A DNA stretch of 64,000 nucleotides from an uncultured Acetatifactor sp. Lineage in GTDB: Bacteria; Bacillota; Clostridia; Lachnospirales; Lachnospiraceae. A program made the position numbers and the translations under genes. The stretch is taken from the NCBI GenBank assembly GCA_910584375.1, contig CAJUAH010000011.1:1-64000 (forward strand), written 5' to 3'. A model generated the notes under the pieces. It ran no database searches. It saw only the letters and a program-made list of their open reading frames with translations, and was not told the DNA's origin. This document shows, in pieces, positions 42,127 to 50,126 of this stretch (positions are counted from its first letter, which is position 1; each line of letters begins with the position of its first letter).

Positions 42127-43794
42127 ATGCAGAGATCGGAAATAAAACAGAGCTTTGAGACATTCTGCGAAGTCGCGGAACAATTTGCGACCTGTATGAA
42201 CGATAATCTATATGTGTATGATATCATGAACGACGCCTATTTTATCACAAAGGGCGCTGTGGAGCGGTTTGCGCTGCCCGGATGTCTGTTTCATGATGTG
42301 ACCGAGAATCTGCGGGCATGTGTGCATCCGGATGATTTTCCCATGTTGCAGGAGGATTTGGCCCTGTTGCTGGCGGGTAAGAAATCCGTACATGAGCTGC
42401 GCTATCGCTGGCTGGGGAGAGACGGAGTCCCGATTTGGATCATATGCCGGGGACGCGTGCTGCAGAGCGCGGATGGACAGCCCTGGCTGATGCTGGGCTG
42501 TATCAATGAGATCGGGCAGAAACAGAAAGCGGACAATGTCAGTGGACTGTTGGGTGTGTCTTCCCTGCAGGAGCATTTGAAACAGACGGATATTCTGACA
42601 GACGGCTTTGTTATGCGCATCGGTATTGACGATTTCAGGATCATCAACGAGAGACTGGGTGTGGACTATGGGGACAAGGTTCTGCGTCAGGTGGCGCAGT
42701 GCATCGAGAGCCGTCTGCTGCCGGGACAGTATGTATACAGGATGATTTCAGACGAGTTTCTGGTGCTGGATATGGCCGGTATGGAGAATGCGGAGATCAA
42801 GGAACTGTACTGTAATATCCGCCAGGAGGTGGAGCAGGCCATTGTACGCCATAACTATGAGGCGGTTTACACCATTTCCGGCGGGATCGTCAATATCGGA
42901 GATATGAAGAAAGCGGATTATGAGGAGATAACCCGGCTCTCGGAATTTGCCCTGGGACAGGCCAAGCGCATGGGAAAGAATCAGGTCTATACGTTTGACC
43001 GGGAGGATTACGAGGCGTTTCTGCGCTCAAGAGCTATCAGCAGGAGTCTGCGCAAAGCGGTATCCAACGATTTTATGGGACTGGATGTGTATTTTCAGCC
43101 GCTGGTGTATACTAACACGGAGGAGTTGTACGGAGCGGAGGCGTTGCTGCGCTATCAGATGCCGGATGGAGAGAAAATATCGCCGCTGGAATTTATTCCC
43201 ATACTGGAGGAGAGCGGTCTGATCCTGCCGGTGGGTAAGTGGATCATACGAAAAGCGGCGGATATGTGCAAGGCCTGTAGAAAAAAATATCCGCAGTTCC
43301 GCGTCAGTATTAATCTGTCTTATATTCAGTTGACCAAGGGCCCTGTTTTTGCGGAAGTCATGGACGCGTTGCGGGAGACCGGACTGCCGCCGGACGCTCT
43401 GATTATGGAGCTGACGGAGAGCGGCTATCTGGAGAACAGTATCAATGTGCAGAAGGCCTGGCGTAAATTTAAAGAGGCGGGTATCCAGATCGCACTGGAC
43501 GATTTTGGCACCGGCTATTCCAACTTACAGAATATCGGGCGCTTTAATCCGGACATTGTGAAGATCGACAGGAGTTTTACGCTGAAAGCCCTGCAGCATA
43601 GCTATGAACGGCAGCTGCTGAGTCATATCATCAATATGGTACATAGCATCAACCTGCGCATCGTCATAGAAGGCATTGAGGAGAAGGCGGAGCAACAACA
43701 GGTTATGGAGTTGGGTTCCGACTTTATCCAGGGATATTATTACAGTATGCCCTGCTCCAGAGAGGAGTTTCTAAAAAAATATAACATAGAGTAA
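42127..43794 (+). CDS. PAS-GGDEF(degenerate)-EAL cyclic-di-GMP phosphodiesterase
   Basis: A 555-residue protein. Residues about 20-135 form a PAS-like sensor (YVYDIMNDAYFITKGA, RYRWLGRDGVPIWI). Residues 145-290 are a GGDEF domain whose signature is replaced by MISDEF, so it should not make c-di-GMP. Residues 300-555 are an EAL domain with the intact signature EALLR, MELTES, ALDDFGTGYSN and KIDRSF, so it should degrade c-di-GMP. No membrane helix. c-di-GMP turnover often controls motility, relevant here because flagellin is in the same window. Confidence 0.9.
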   Translation: MQRSEIKQSFETFCEVAEQFATCMNDNLYVYDIMNDAYFITKGAVERFALPGCLFHDVTENLRACVHPDDFPMLQEDLALLLAGKKSVHELRYRWLGRDGVPIWIICRGRVLQSADGQPWLMLGCINEIGQKQKADNVSGLLGVSSLQEHLKQTDILTDGFVMRIGIDDFRIINERLGVDYGDKVLRQVAQCIESRLLPGQYVYRMISDEFLVLDMAGMENAEIKELYCNIRQEVEQAIVRHNYEAVYTISGGIVNIGDMKKADYEEITRLSEFALGQAKRMGKNQVYTFDREDYEAFLRSRAISRSLRKAVSNDFMGLDVYFQPLVYTNTEELYGAEALLRYQMPDGEKISPLEFIPILEESGLILPVGKWIIRKAADMCKACRKKYPQFRVSINLSYIQLTKGPVFAEVMDALRETGLPPDALIMELTESGYLENSINVQKAWRKFKEAGIQIALDDFGTGYSNLQNIGRFNPDIVKIDRSFTLKALQHSYERQLLSHIINMVHSINLRIVIEGIEEKAEQQQVMELGSDFIQGYYYSMPCSREEFLKKYNIE

Positions 43795-43830
43795 AAAACG
43801 GGCCGGACTGCCAGACAGTCGGCCCGTTTT
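43795..43830. terminator. Bidirectional terminator
   Basis: AAAACGGGCCG.ACTG pairs with CAGTCGGCCCGTTTT between the EAL gene and the convergent S-component gene. Confidence 0.8.
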
Positions 43831-43844
43831 CAATAACAGTCGAT

Positions 43845-44375
43845 TCAGTCAAAGTCCTTGAGGGCGCGCCGGACGCCGATCACCACCGGCGGGATCAGAA
43901 CAATATGGCAGATGATGCCGGGGATGGCGGTGACAAAGGCCCCGGACAGGAACATGGGGAATGTGAAAGCCGGTCCGACTGCCATGCCCAGCACGAAACG
44001 GGCGGCTCCCCAAACGATGCGTCCTCCCAGCATGGCTCCCACCAGAGAGACGTACAGGTAAGGGATCTTTCCCGGCAGCAGTTTCAGCAGAAGGCCGGAA
44101 AGAGCGCCATAGGCGGCCAGCTCGAACGCCATGGCCAAACCGGTGGGCATGATGGGGGGCATACTAAACAGCAGAAAACGCAGCAGAGGCGCCACAAAGC
44201 CCACGATCAGGCCATATGGCCAGCCGCAGAGCAGGCCGCACAGCAGCACCGGGATATGCATGGGTGACAGGGCGTTGCCGATCTGCGGGATCTGCCCGGT
44301 AAGAAAGGGCAGCACCATGCACAGGGCCAGACAGACGGCGGATAGACAGAGTTTTTGTACATTTTTGTTCATCAT
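43845..44375 (-). CDS. ECF transporter substrate-binding (S) component
   Basis: About 176 residues from the ATG pair at 44375/44372, with AAAGGAAG upstream. Six membrane helices; the N-terminal LCLSAVCLALCMVLPFL and the GLLCGWPYGLIVGFVAPLLRFLLF loop are typical of vitamin-specific S components that dock to a shared EcfAAT module. The vitamin cannot be told from the sequence. A leader of about 150 bp contains an intrinsic terminator before the start codon, suggesting attenuation control. Confidence 0.8.
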   Translation of the reverse strand: MMNKNVQKLCLSAVCLALCMVLPFLTGQIPQIGNALSPMHIPVLLCGLLCGWPYGLIVGFVAPLLRFLLFSMPPIMPTGLAMAFELAAYGALSGLLLKLLPGKIPYLYVSLVGAMLGGRIVWGAARFVLGMAVGPAFTFPMFLSGAFVTAIPGIICHIVLIPPVVIGVRRALKDFD

Positions 44376-44435
44376 GTTCTTCCTTTCTGTATTGATGAGT
44401 GTGCTGGTAGTGTCTCGCGTATTTCCTTCCGGCAC

Positions 44436-44464
44436 AAAAAAAGCACCCGTACCCTTCAGGGCGC
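44436..44464 (-). terminator. Attenuator-like terminator in the S-component leader
   Basis: On the minus strand GCGCCC pairs with GGGTGC and is followed by seven T residues, 60 bp before the start codon. An upstream segment (ACC..GGT near 44470-44480 and self-complementary sequence to 44510) could form the competing structure. I could not match it to a known riboswitch class. Confidence 0.55.
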
Positions 44465-44753
44465 AGATACCTTCCTGGTATAAATACGTGAAATGCCTCG
44501 CATATAATTATATAAGCAAACCGGATGTGCGCGGAGCGCACAGGATATACGGTGTGTTCAGACTTCTGTCTGCCGGGCTGCTTCTGCAAACCGTTATTTA
44601 CTGTACCACACATTTATATAGAAGTCAAATGGAAGAGTGCTAGAATCACGGAAAGAATGATAGAATCATGGAAATAGTGTTAGCATTAAAGAAAAAACAA
44701 AGAAGAAAAATATGATAAGAAAAATTTTGATAAGAAAAAATTGAAAATAGTTA

Positions 44754-44782
44754 TTGACATTTTCCTGCGGATAGTGTAATAT
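44754..44782 (+). promoter_or_regulatory. Promoter of tRNA-Leu(CAG)
   Basis: TTGACA (44754-44759) and TAATAT (44777-44782) with a 17-bp spacer, ending 11 bp before the tRNA. Confidence 0.75.
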
Positions 44783-44793
44783 ACATTTTGTTC

Positions 44794-44877
44794 GCAGGAG
44801 TGGCGGAATTGGCAGACGCGCACGGTTCAGGTCCGTGTGGTGGTAACACCTTGAGGGTTCAAGTCCCTTCTCCTGCA
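44794..44877 (+). tRNA. tRNA-Leu (anticodon CAG)
   Basis: An 84-nt class-II tRNA. Acceptor GCAGGAG pairs with CTCCTGC, anticodon stem CACGG/CCGTG encloses TTCAGGT (anticodon CAG), long variable arm and T-loop GTTCAAGTC. CCA is not encoded. A hairpin AAGAGGAAATC/GGTTTCTTCTT with T-run (about 44890-44922) terminates it. Confidence 0.95.
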
Positions 44878-45105
44878 CGCAGAACGTCGAAAGAGGAAAT
44901 CGAAAGGTTTCTTCTTTTTAATTTTATTCTTCCCCTTTCGGAAAAGTATTCCTACTGCAAATGATGCCCGGTTTCCAACTTGCTTAACCGTTCTGTGAAC
45001 TGTCGCTTTGTGAGAGCCAATGTCAACGGGACGCTGCTGGGTCTATATAAAAAAATTGACCATCTATACCCCGCTTTTGACACTGAATAGGGGGTTAAAA
45101 AGACT

Positions 45106-45318
45106 AATTTTTGTGTATGGGTCCATCCGGGATTCTATATGGAATATTTTCTTTCGCAAAGTGGGTATTAAAGTGAAATTTTTTTCTATAGGCCCATCCA
45201 GAATCTAAAATAAAATATTTTCCTCGCAAAGTGAGTATAAAGGCGAAATTTTTTTGTATGCCCGTTCAGGGTCCGCAGCAGAATATTTTTTCTCATAAAG
45301 GGGGCAAAAATGAATTAT
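45106..45318 (+). repeat. Three degenerate tandem copies of a ~70-bp AT-rich repeat
   Basis: Units start at 45106, 45177 and 45247 with AATTTTT, followed by CCCATCC, GAATATTTT and CGCAAAGTG boxes. Spacing is 71 and 70 bp. The gap 44925-45105 before it, and 45319-45498 after it, contain no supported gene. Confidence 0.8.
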
Positions 45319-45498
45319 TTTCCGTGGAAAGAGTTTTTGATTTGGGGTGTGGACTGTAACATTTTTTCTGCGGTGCTGTCTATTATAGATGTAGCAGTGC
45401 GATACGGTGGTGAAAGCGGAGCTATGCCCTGACTGACAGATGCGGATCGCATAGGGTGACACGGACAGACATATGCATTATGCGGAAAGTAGGTATTT

Positions 45499-46920
45499 AT
45501 GAAAAGAAGATGGGGACGGTTGATGGGTATTATACTGGCAGGCGGGGTATTGATGGGGTGCGGTCAGACGCAGGGAGCCGCGCAGTCGTTGACGGCAGAT
45601 AACGGGGCAATGCCGAATCGGACTACACAGGCGGAGGGCGAGGAACCTGTCGGGAGCGGGGAATCCGCAGGGAATGAACGTCTGGCCGGGAACGGGGAAT
45701 CTGCCGGGAGCAGCCAGCCAACAGGGAGAGAAGGAGCTGCCGGGAGTGAGCAGCCTGCGGGGAGCGGACAGCCTATGGAAACAGAGCATGAAAAAGAATG
45801 GAATCGGGAGGACAGCGACGATGTGGAAACGCTGCGCACTTTTTCCTGGCAGTTGATGACGGAGAACATGGAGCAGGAGAATCCCATATTGTCCCCCGTC
45901 TCCGCCTATCTTGCGCTGGGCATGGTGGGGATGGGAGCCCAGGGGGAGACGGAAGAGGAATTCCGGGCGCTGTTGGGCAGCAATATGCCCGGAGTGTCTC
46001 AGAGATTGATGGAGCACTATCCCCGGGAGCAGGAGGGCATGACGCTGACCATCGCCAATTCCGTCTGGGTGGACGAACGGCTTGCGCTGAGGGAACAGTG
46101 GATCGGGGATATGGAGGAGATTTTTCGCGGAGAGGGCCGCAGAGGCGTACTCTCCAGCGAGGAGATCATGGAACAGATCAACGGGTGGTGCAGCGACAAT
46201 ACACGGGGGCTGGTGCCCACAATGCTGAATCAGCCCTTTACTGCGGATACCCTGCTTGTTCTGCTGGACGCGGTTTATTTCAAAGGAGACTGGCTGATTC
46301 CGTTTGAGGCCTTGAATACGAGGCCGCGTCCTTTTACCGTAGAGGACGGTACGGAAAAACAGGTGGATACCATGAGCATGTCGGAGGCATACTTAAGATA
46401 TCTTCACAGTGAGCTGGGGGAAGGAGTTCTGCTGCCCTATCAGGGGGAGGACTTTGCCTATGTGGCCATTTTGCCCAGAGAGGGCATGGAGGCGCGGGAA
46501 CTACAGCGGCAATTGACGCCGGAGGCGCTGGACGTGCTGCTGGAGAGTGAGAACCGGGAGCTCTGCAATCTGCGTCTGCCCAAGTATGAGGTCAGTTTTG
46601 ACCGGGAACTGAACGACAGCTTACAGGCCATGGGGCTGATTCGGGCTTTTGACGGAGATCAGGCGGACTTTTCCGGGCTGGAAAAAACGGATCAGGGCAG
46701 CAGTCTCTACGTGAGCCTGGTAAAGCAGAAAGCGGTATTCCGGGTGGACGAGAAAGGGACGGAGGCTGCCGCTGTGACAATGGCGGTTTTGGACAGATGC
46801 GCTGCCGTCATGGGGCCCCAGCCCCGGGAACTGTATTTTGACAGGCCCTTTGTGTATATGATATTGGATATGGAGACACGGGTTCCGCTCTTTGTGGGTA
46901 TTCTGGACGATCCCGACTGA
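45499..46920 (+). CDS. Serpin-family protease inhibitor, lipoprotein
   Basis: A 473-residue protein with a lipoprotein signal peptide (LAGGVLMGCGQ, Cys near residue 21), a Gly/Ser/Glu repeat linker to about residue 100 (units like GSGESAGN), then a serpin fold (NPILSPVSAYLALGMVGMGAQGETEEEF, LVLLDAVYFKGDWLIPF). The hinge EKGTEAAAVT (near residue 418) is intact for inhibitory loop insertion. By counting from the hinge, P1 falls near the DRCA segment; this is approximate. Anchored outside the cell, it could protect against host or bacterial serine or cysteine proteases. Confidence 0.9.
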   Translation: MKRRWGRLMGIILAGGVLMGCGQTQGAAQSLTADNGAMPNRTTQAEGEEPVGSGESAGNERLAGNGESAGSSQPTGREGAAGSEQPAGSGQPMETEHEKEWNREDSDDVETLRTFSWQLMTENMEQENPILSPVSAYLALGMVGMGAQGETEEEFRALLGSNMPGVSQRLMEHYPREQEGMTLTIANSVWVDERLALREQWIGDMEEIFRGEGRRGVLSSEEIMEQINGWCSDNTRGLVPTMLNQPFTADTLLVLLDAVYFKGDWLIPFEALNTRPRPFTVEDGTEKQVDTMSMSEAYLRYLHSELGEGVLLPYQGEDFAYVAILPREGMEARELQRQLTPEALDVLLESENRELCNLRLPKYEVSFDRELNDSLQAMGLIRAFDGDQADFSGLEKTDQGSSLYVSLVKQKAVFRVDEKGTEAAAVTMAVLDRCAAVMGPQPRELYFDRPFVYMILDMETRVPLFVGILDDPD

Positions 46921-47040
46921 TCGCGGGCCGGGGATTTATATTTATTTAACTTTTTTTTCCTGATAATATCTGGTATGATAATAGGTAGTTTAGAATGTTC
47001 CGGCAAGGATCATTACAGGAAAAGAAAGAGGGACGCACCG

Positions 47041-47658
47041 ATGAACAGGGTAAAGCAGATCAGGAAACAGACGGACAACCGTTTTTTAAATCTCTATGAG
47101 TTTGAGGCGGAGCACAGGGACGGAAAGACGACGCCGTATTTTGTGGCCTCACGGGCAGGGAGCCAGGAAGATTTGAAAGCGCTGTGCCACGGTGAGCGCT
47201 CGGACGGGGTGATTATCTACGCCGTCTATGGGGAGAAGAAGGACAGGGTGGTGCTGATCCGACAGTTCCGTTATCCGATCAATGACTATATCTATGAGTT
47301 TCCCGCCGGGCTGGTGGAGCAGGGGGAGGATATGTTCGACGCCGGAGTGCGGGAGATCTATGAGGAGACGGGGCTGCGATTCACCCCCAAAAAGGTGGAC
47401 AGGGCCTATGCCAAACCCTATTATACCACAGTGGGGATGACGGACGAGTGCTGCGGCACGGTGTACGGCTACTGTGAGGGCACGCCCAGCAACAGCCATC
47501 AGGAGGACTCCGAGGACATCCAGATCGTGCTGGCGGATCGGGAGGAATGCAAACGGATCCTGCAGGAGGAGAATGTGGCGATCATGTGCGCCTACATGCT
47601 GATGCATTTTATCCACAGCGGCGAGGAAGACCCGCTGGCCTTTACGGAAGAGATGTGA
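47041..47658 (+). CDS. Nudix hydrolase (ADP-ribose pyrophosphatase type)
   Basis: About 205 residues from the ATG at 47041, with AGAGGG 9 nt upstream. The Nudix box begins GLVEQGE (near residue 98) and ends REIYEETGL with all metal-binding Glu present. The preceding VVLIRQFRYPINDYIYEFPAGL is the ADP-ribose diphosphatase pattern. It should convert ADP-ribose to AMP and ribose-5-phosphate. It is unlike the short Nudix protein at 10693. Confidence 0.85.
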   Translation: MNRVKQIRKQTDNRFLNLYEFEAEHRDGKTTPYFVASRAGSQEDLKALCHGERSDGVIIYAVYGEKKDRVVLIRQFRYPINDYIYEFPAGLVEQGEDMFDAGVREIYEETGLRFTPKKVDRAYAKPYYTTVGMTDECCGTVYGYCEGTPSNSHQEDSEDIQIVLADREECKRILQEENVAIMCAYMLMHFIHSGEEDPLAFTEEM

Positions 47659-47879
47659 AGAAAGCCATTACGTCAGATATCGAGCAGTCTCACGGCGGGA
47701 GGACAGGCCGCGGCAGGGAGATGCGGTATAAGGGACGGAACGTAGGCCGAGCAGGGACGGGCAAGGCTGTAGGCCGGGGCAGGGTACGGCACACGTAGAC
47801 TTTGCGTGTAAACAGGCGGCATGTAATGCGTGGTCTGACAATAGAAGTTGTAGGAATCTCAGAGCGGGAGGCGAACGAT

Positions 47880-49181
47880 ATGGCGGCGGAACAAAAGCGT
47901 ACAGAAGACTGGTATCGGCTGGATCTGTCGGCCATCGTCTATCCCACCCTGCAACGGCGGGATTTTTCCTCCGTGTACCGGCTGTCGGTGATCCTGCGGG
48001 AGGAGATCGACCCGGAGGTGCTGCAGCAGGCGGTGGATCAGGTCATGCCCCGTTTTCCCACTTACAAAGCTGCCATACGAAAGGGCGTGTTCTGGCGGTA
48101 TCTGGAGCCTAACAACAGGCCCGGCCCCTTTGTGCAGCCGGATGTGAAAAACCCCTGTCAGCCCATGCATTTTAAAGTCAACAACCGCTATCTGGTGCGA
48201 TTTTACTATTACGGCGGGCGGATTGCGCTGGAGGCCCATCACAGCCTGGGGGACGGCACCGGCGGCATGTGTCTGCTGATGACGGTGACGGCCCGGTATC
48301 TGTACCTGAAATATCAGGCGCGGATCAGGCCGGAGGGCTTTGTGCTGGATATCGGTAGCCTGCCGGATCCGGAGGAGCTGGAGGACGCGTACATGCGCTA
48401 CGCCGACGCCAAGGTATGTCCGCCCAGGCCGGGAGAAAAGGCCTACCGGGTCCGGGGCACGATGGAGCCTTTTTATACGTTAAATATCGTGGACGGGATC
48501 ATGTCGGTAAGCCAGGTGGTGAAGGTGGCCAAGAGCTATCAGGCCACGGTGACCGAGTATCTCAACGCCGTTCTGATCTACGCGCTGATGCAGAAACAGG
48601 AGCAGGAGAAGAGCCGCAGGCAGAAACCGGTGAAGATCGCCATGCCCGTAAATCTGCGCCGTTTTTTTCCCTCGAAGACGTTGCGGAATTTTATCACTAT
48701 GATCTATCCGGGGATAGATCCCAGACTGGGGAAATACACCTTTCCGGAGATCGTGGAGCAGGTGCATAACTATATGCGCTATTACCTGAACGAAAAGCTG
48801 CTGCGGGGAGATATCACCACCAACGCGGCCACCCAGCGCCATCCCCTGATCCGTGTGGTGCCTCTCTTTATCAAGGACTTTGTGGTGCGGCAGTTCTATA
48901 CCAAGGTGCAGGATAAAAATTCCTCCGCCGGACTGACCAATATGGGGGCGCTGCGCGTGCCCGAGGCCATGAAACCCTATATCCGGCGGTTCGATATCTA
49001 TATGGGCCAGCCCTTTTCCTCCAGAACCAACTGTGCGATCATCAGTTACGAGGATGTGCTGACTGTGAATTTTGCCAGCAGTATCATTGAGGCGGATGTG
49101 GAGCGGTTCTTTTTCCGAAAACTGGTACAGGACGGTATTCATGTGAAGATCGAGAGTAACCGGGCATATGCGGAACTCTGA
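47880..49181 (+). CDS. Condensation-domain-fold acyltransferase
   Basis: About 433 residues from the ATG at 47880, with GGGAGG about 8 nt upstream. The catalytic HHxxxDG motif of the chloramphenicol-acetyltransferase/condensation superfamily is present as HHSLGDG near residue 120, and the second half has the PVNLRRFFPSKTLRNFITM segment. These enzymes join an activated acyl group to an alcohol or amine. No carrier-protein or adenylation domain is present. With the downstream DUF6320 and esterase genes it forms a cluster that may make and trim a surface ester or lipid; this is inference. Its last codons lie in a sequence shared with a repeat element. Confidence 0.75.
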   Translation: MAAEQKRTEDWYRLDLSAIVYPTLQRRDFSSVYRLSVILREEIDPEVLQQAVDQVMPRFPTYKAAIRKGVFWRYLEPNNRPGPFVQPDVKNPCQPMHFKVNNRYLVRFYYYGGRIALEAHHSLGDGTGGMCLLMTVTARYLYLKYQARIRPEGFVLDIGSLPDPEELEDAYMRYADAKVCPPRPGEKAYRVRGTMEPFYTLNIVDGIMSVSQVVKVAKSYQATVTEYLNAVLIYALMQKQEQEKSRRQKPVKIAMPVNLRRFFPSKTLRNFITMIYPGIDPRLGKYTFPEIVEQVHNYMRYYLNEKLLRGDITTNAATQRHPLIRVVPLFIKDFVVRQFYTKVQDKNSSAGLTNMGALRVPEAMKPYIRRFDIYMGQPFSSRTNCAIISYEDVLTVNFASSIIEADVERFFFRKLVQDGIHVKIESNRAYAEL

Positions 49182-49192
49182 ATAAAGTCTTT

Positions 49193-49291
49193 AAACAGCA
49201 TATGCCCGGACAGCGCCCAGAGAATTTGCGGACGCTGGCGGTCGCAAATTGCTCTGCCGGAAAGGCGCTGGCAGGGCATATGCGGAACTCT
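49193..49291. repeat. Long-hairpin repeat, copy 1
   Basis: Nested helices: GCATATGCCC/GGGCATATGC, AGCGCC/GGCGCT, CAGAG/CTCTG and AATTTGCG/CGCAAATT. The core CAGAGAATTT is shared with copy 2, but the outer stems differ in sequence and still pair. The right end GGGCATATGCGGAACTCTGAATAA is also present at 49162-49185, in the end of the upstream gene. Confidence 0.85.
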
Positions 49292-49310
49292 GAATAAGAA
49301 AGGCGTAACG

Positions 49311-50015
49311 ATGTCATATTGTGTAAACTGCGGTGTGGAACTGGACGGCGCATTGGAGCAATGCCCGCTGTGCAACACACCCGTGATCAATCCGCGGGAG
49401 TTATCCCGTCAAAAGAGCAAATCTCCCTTTCCCTCGGAAAAAGGGACGGTGGAGACGATTCGGCGCAAGGACCTGGGCATACTGACTTCCAGTATCCTGG
49501 GGGCGACGGCGGTGGCGTGCGGCGTGCTGAACCTCCTGGTGTTTACCGGCGTGGCCTGGTCGCTGGCAGTCATCGGCGCCTGTCTGCTGGTGTGGGTGAT
49601 GATGGTGCCGCTGGTGATCGACAGCCGCCAGCCCATCTATCTGTCTCTGCTGTTTGACGGGGTGGCCACCGGACTGTATCTCTTTATGCTGAGCTTTCTC
49701 ACGGCCGGGCAGGAATGGATGTGGGGGCTGGGGATTCCCATTGTGATTCTGGTCACAGTGATTGCGGAGCTGTTGACCATATGCGTCAGGCATCTGCCAA
49801 GCTCCTTTTTGACCAATGCCCTGTATGTGGTGAATGCGGTGGGGCTGCTCTGTCTGGGGCTGGAGATATTGATCGATCTGTATGTGTCGGATCACATTGC
49901 CCTGAGCTGGTCCGCAGTGGTATTGACCGTGTCGGTCTGTGTGGACGCCATGCTGATCACCGTACTGTCCAGAAGGCGGCTGCGCAACGAGGTGCGCAGA
50001 AGATTACATTTTTAA
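49311..50015 (+). CDS. Zinc-ribbon membrane protein, DUF6320 type
   Basis: A 234-residue protein. Two CxxC knuckles (CVNCG and CPLCN, residues 4-21) form an N-terminal zinc ribbon, followed by a basic linker and about six membrane helices from residue 55 on. The family is found in Clostridia next to esterase and acyltransferase genes, as here. Its role is unknown, perhaps transport or scaffolding for the product of the neighbours. Confidence 0.7.
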   Translation: MSYCVNCGVELDGALEQCPLCNTPVINPRELSRQKSKSPFPSEKGTVETIRRKDLGILTSSILGATAVACGVLNLLVFTGVAWSLAVIGACLLVWVMMVPLVIDSRQPIYLSLLFDGVATGLYLFMLSFLTAGQEWMWGLGIPIVILVTVIAELLTICVRHLPSSFLTNALYVVNAVGLLCLGLEILIDLYVSDHIALSWSAVVLTVSVCVDAMLITVLSRRRLRNEVRRRLHF

Positions 50016-50111
50016 ACAGCAAGTCTCCTCACGGCCCCCAGAGAATTTACGGACGCAGGCGGCCGGAAATTGCTCTGCGGGAAGGGGCCGGAAGGAGACT
50101 TGCGGAACTCT
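50014..50111. repeat. Long-hairpin repeat, copy 2
   Basis: Helices GCAAGTCTCC/GGAGACTTGC, GGCCCC/GGGGCC and a core aligned with copy 1. Stems are conserved in pairing but not in sequence, and TGCGGAACTCT closes both copies. It overlaps the stop of the DUF6320 gene and ends 16 bp before the esterase start. Confidence 0.85.
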
Positions 50112-50126
50112 AATATGGAGGATACG

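Noticed and set aside
44376..44520. Known riboswitch (TPP, FMN, preQ1 or THF) in the S-component leader
   Set aside because: None of the conserved core motifs of these classes could be found by eye; kept only as an attenuator candidate.
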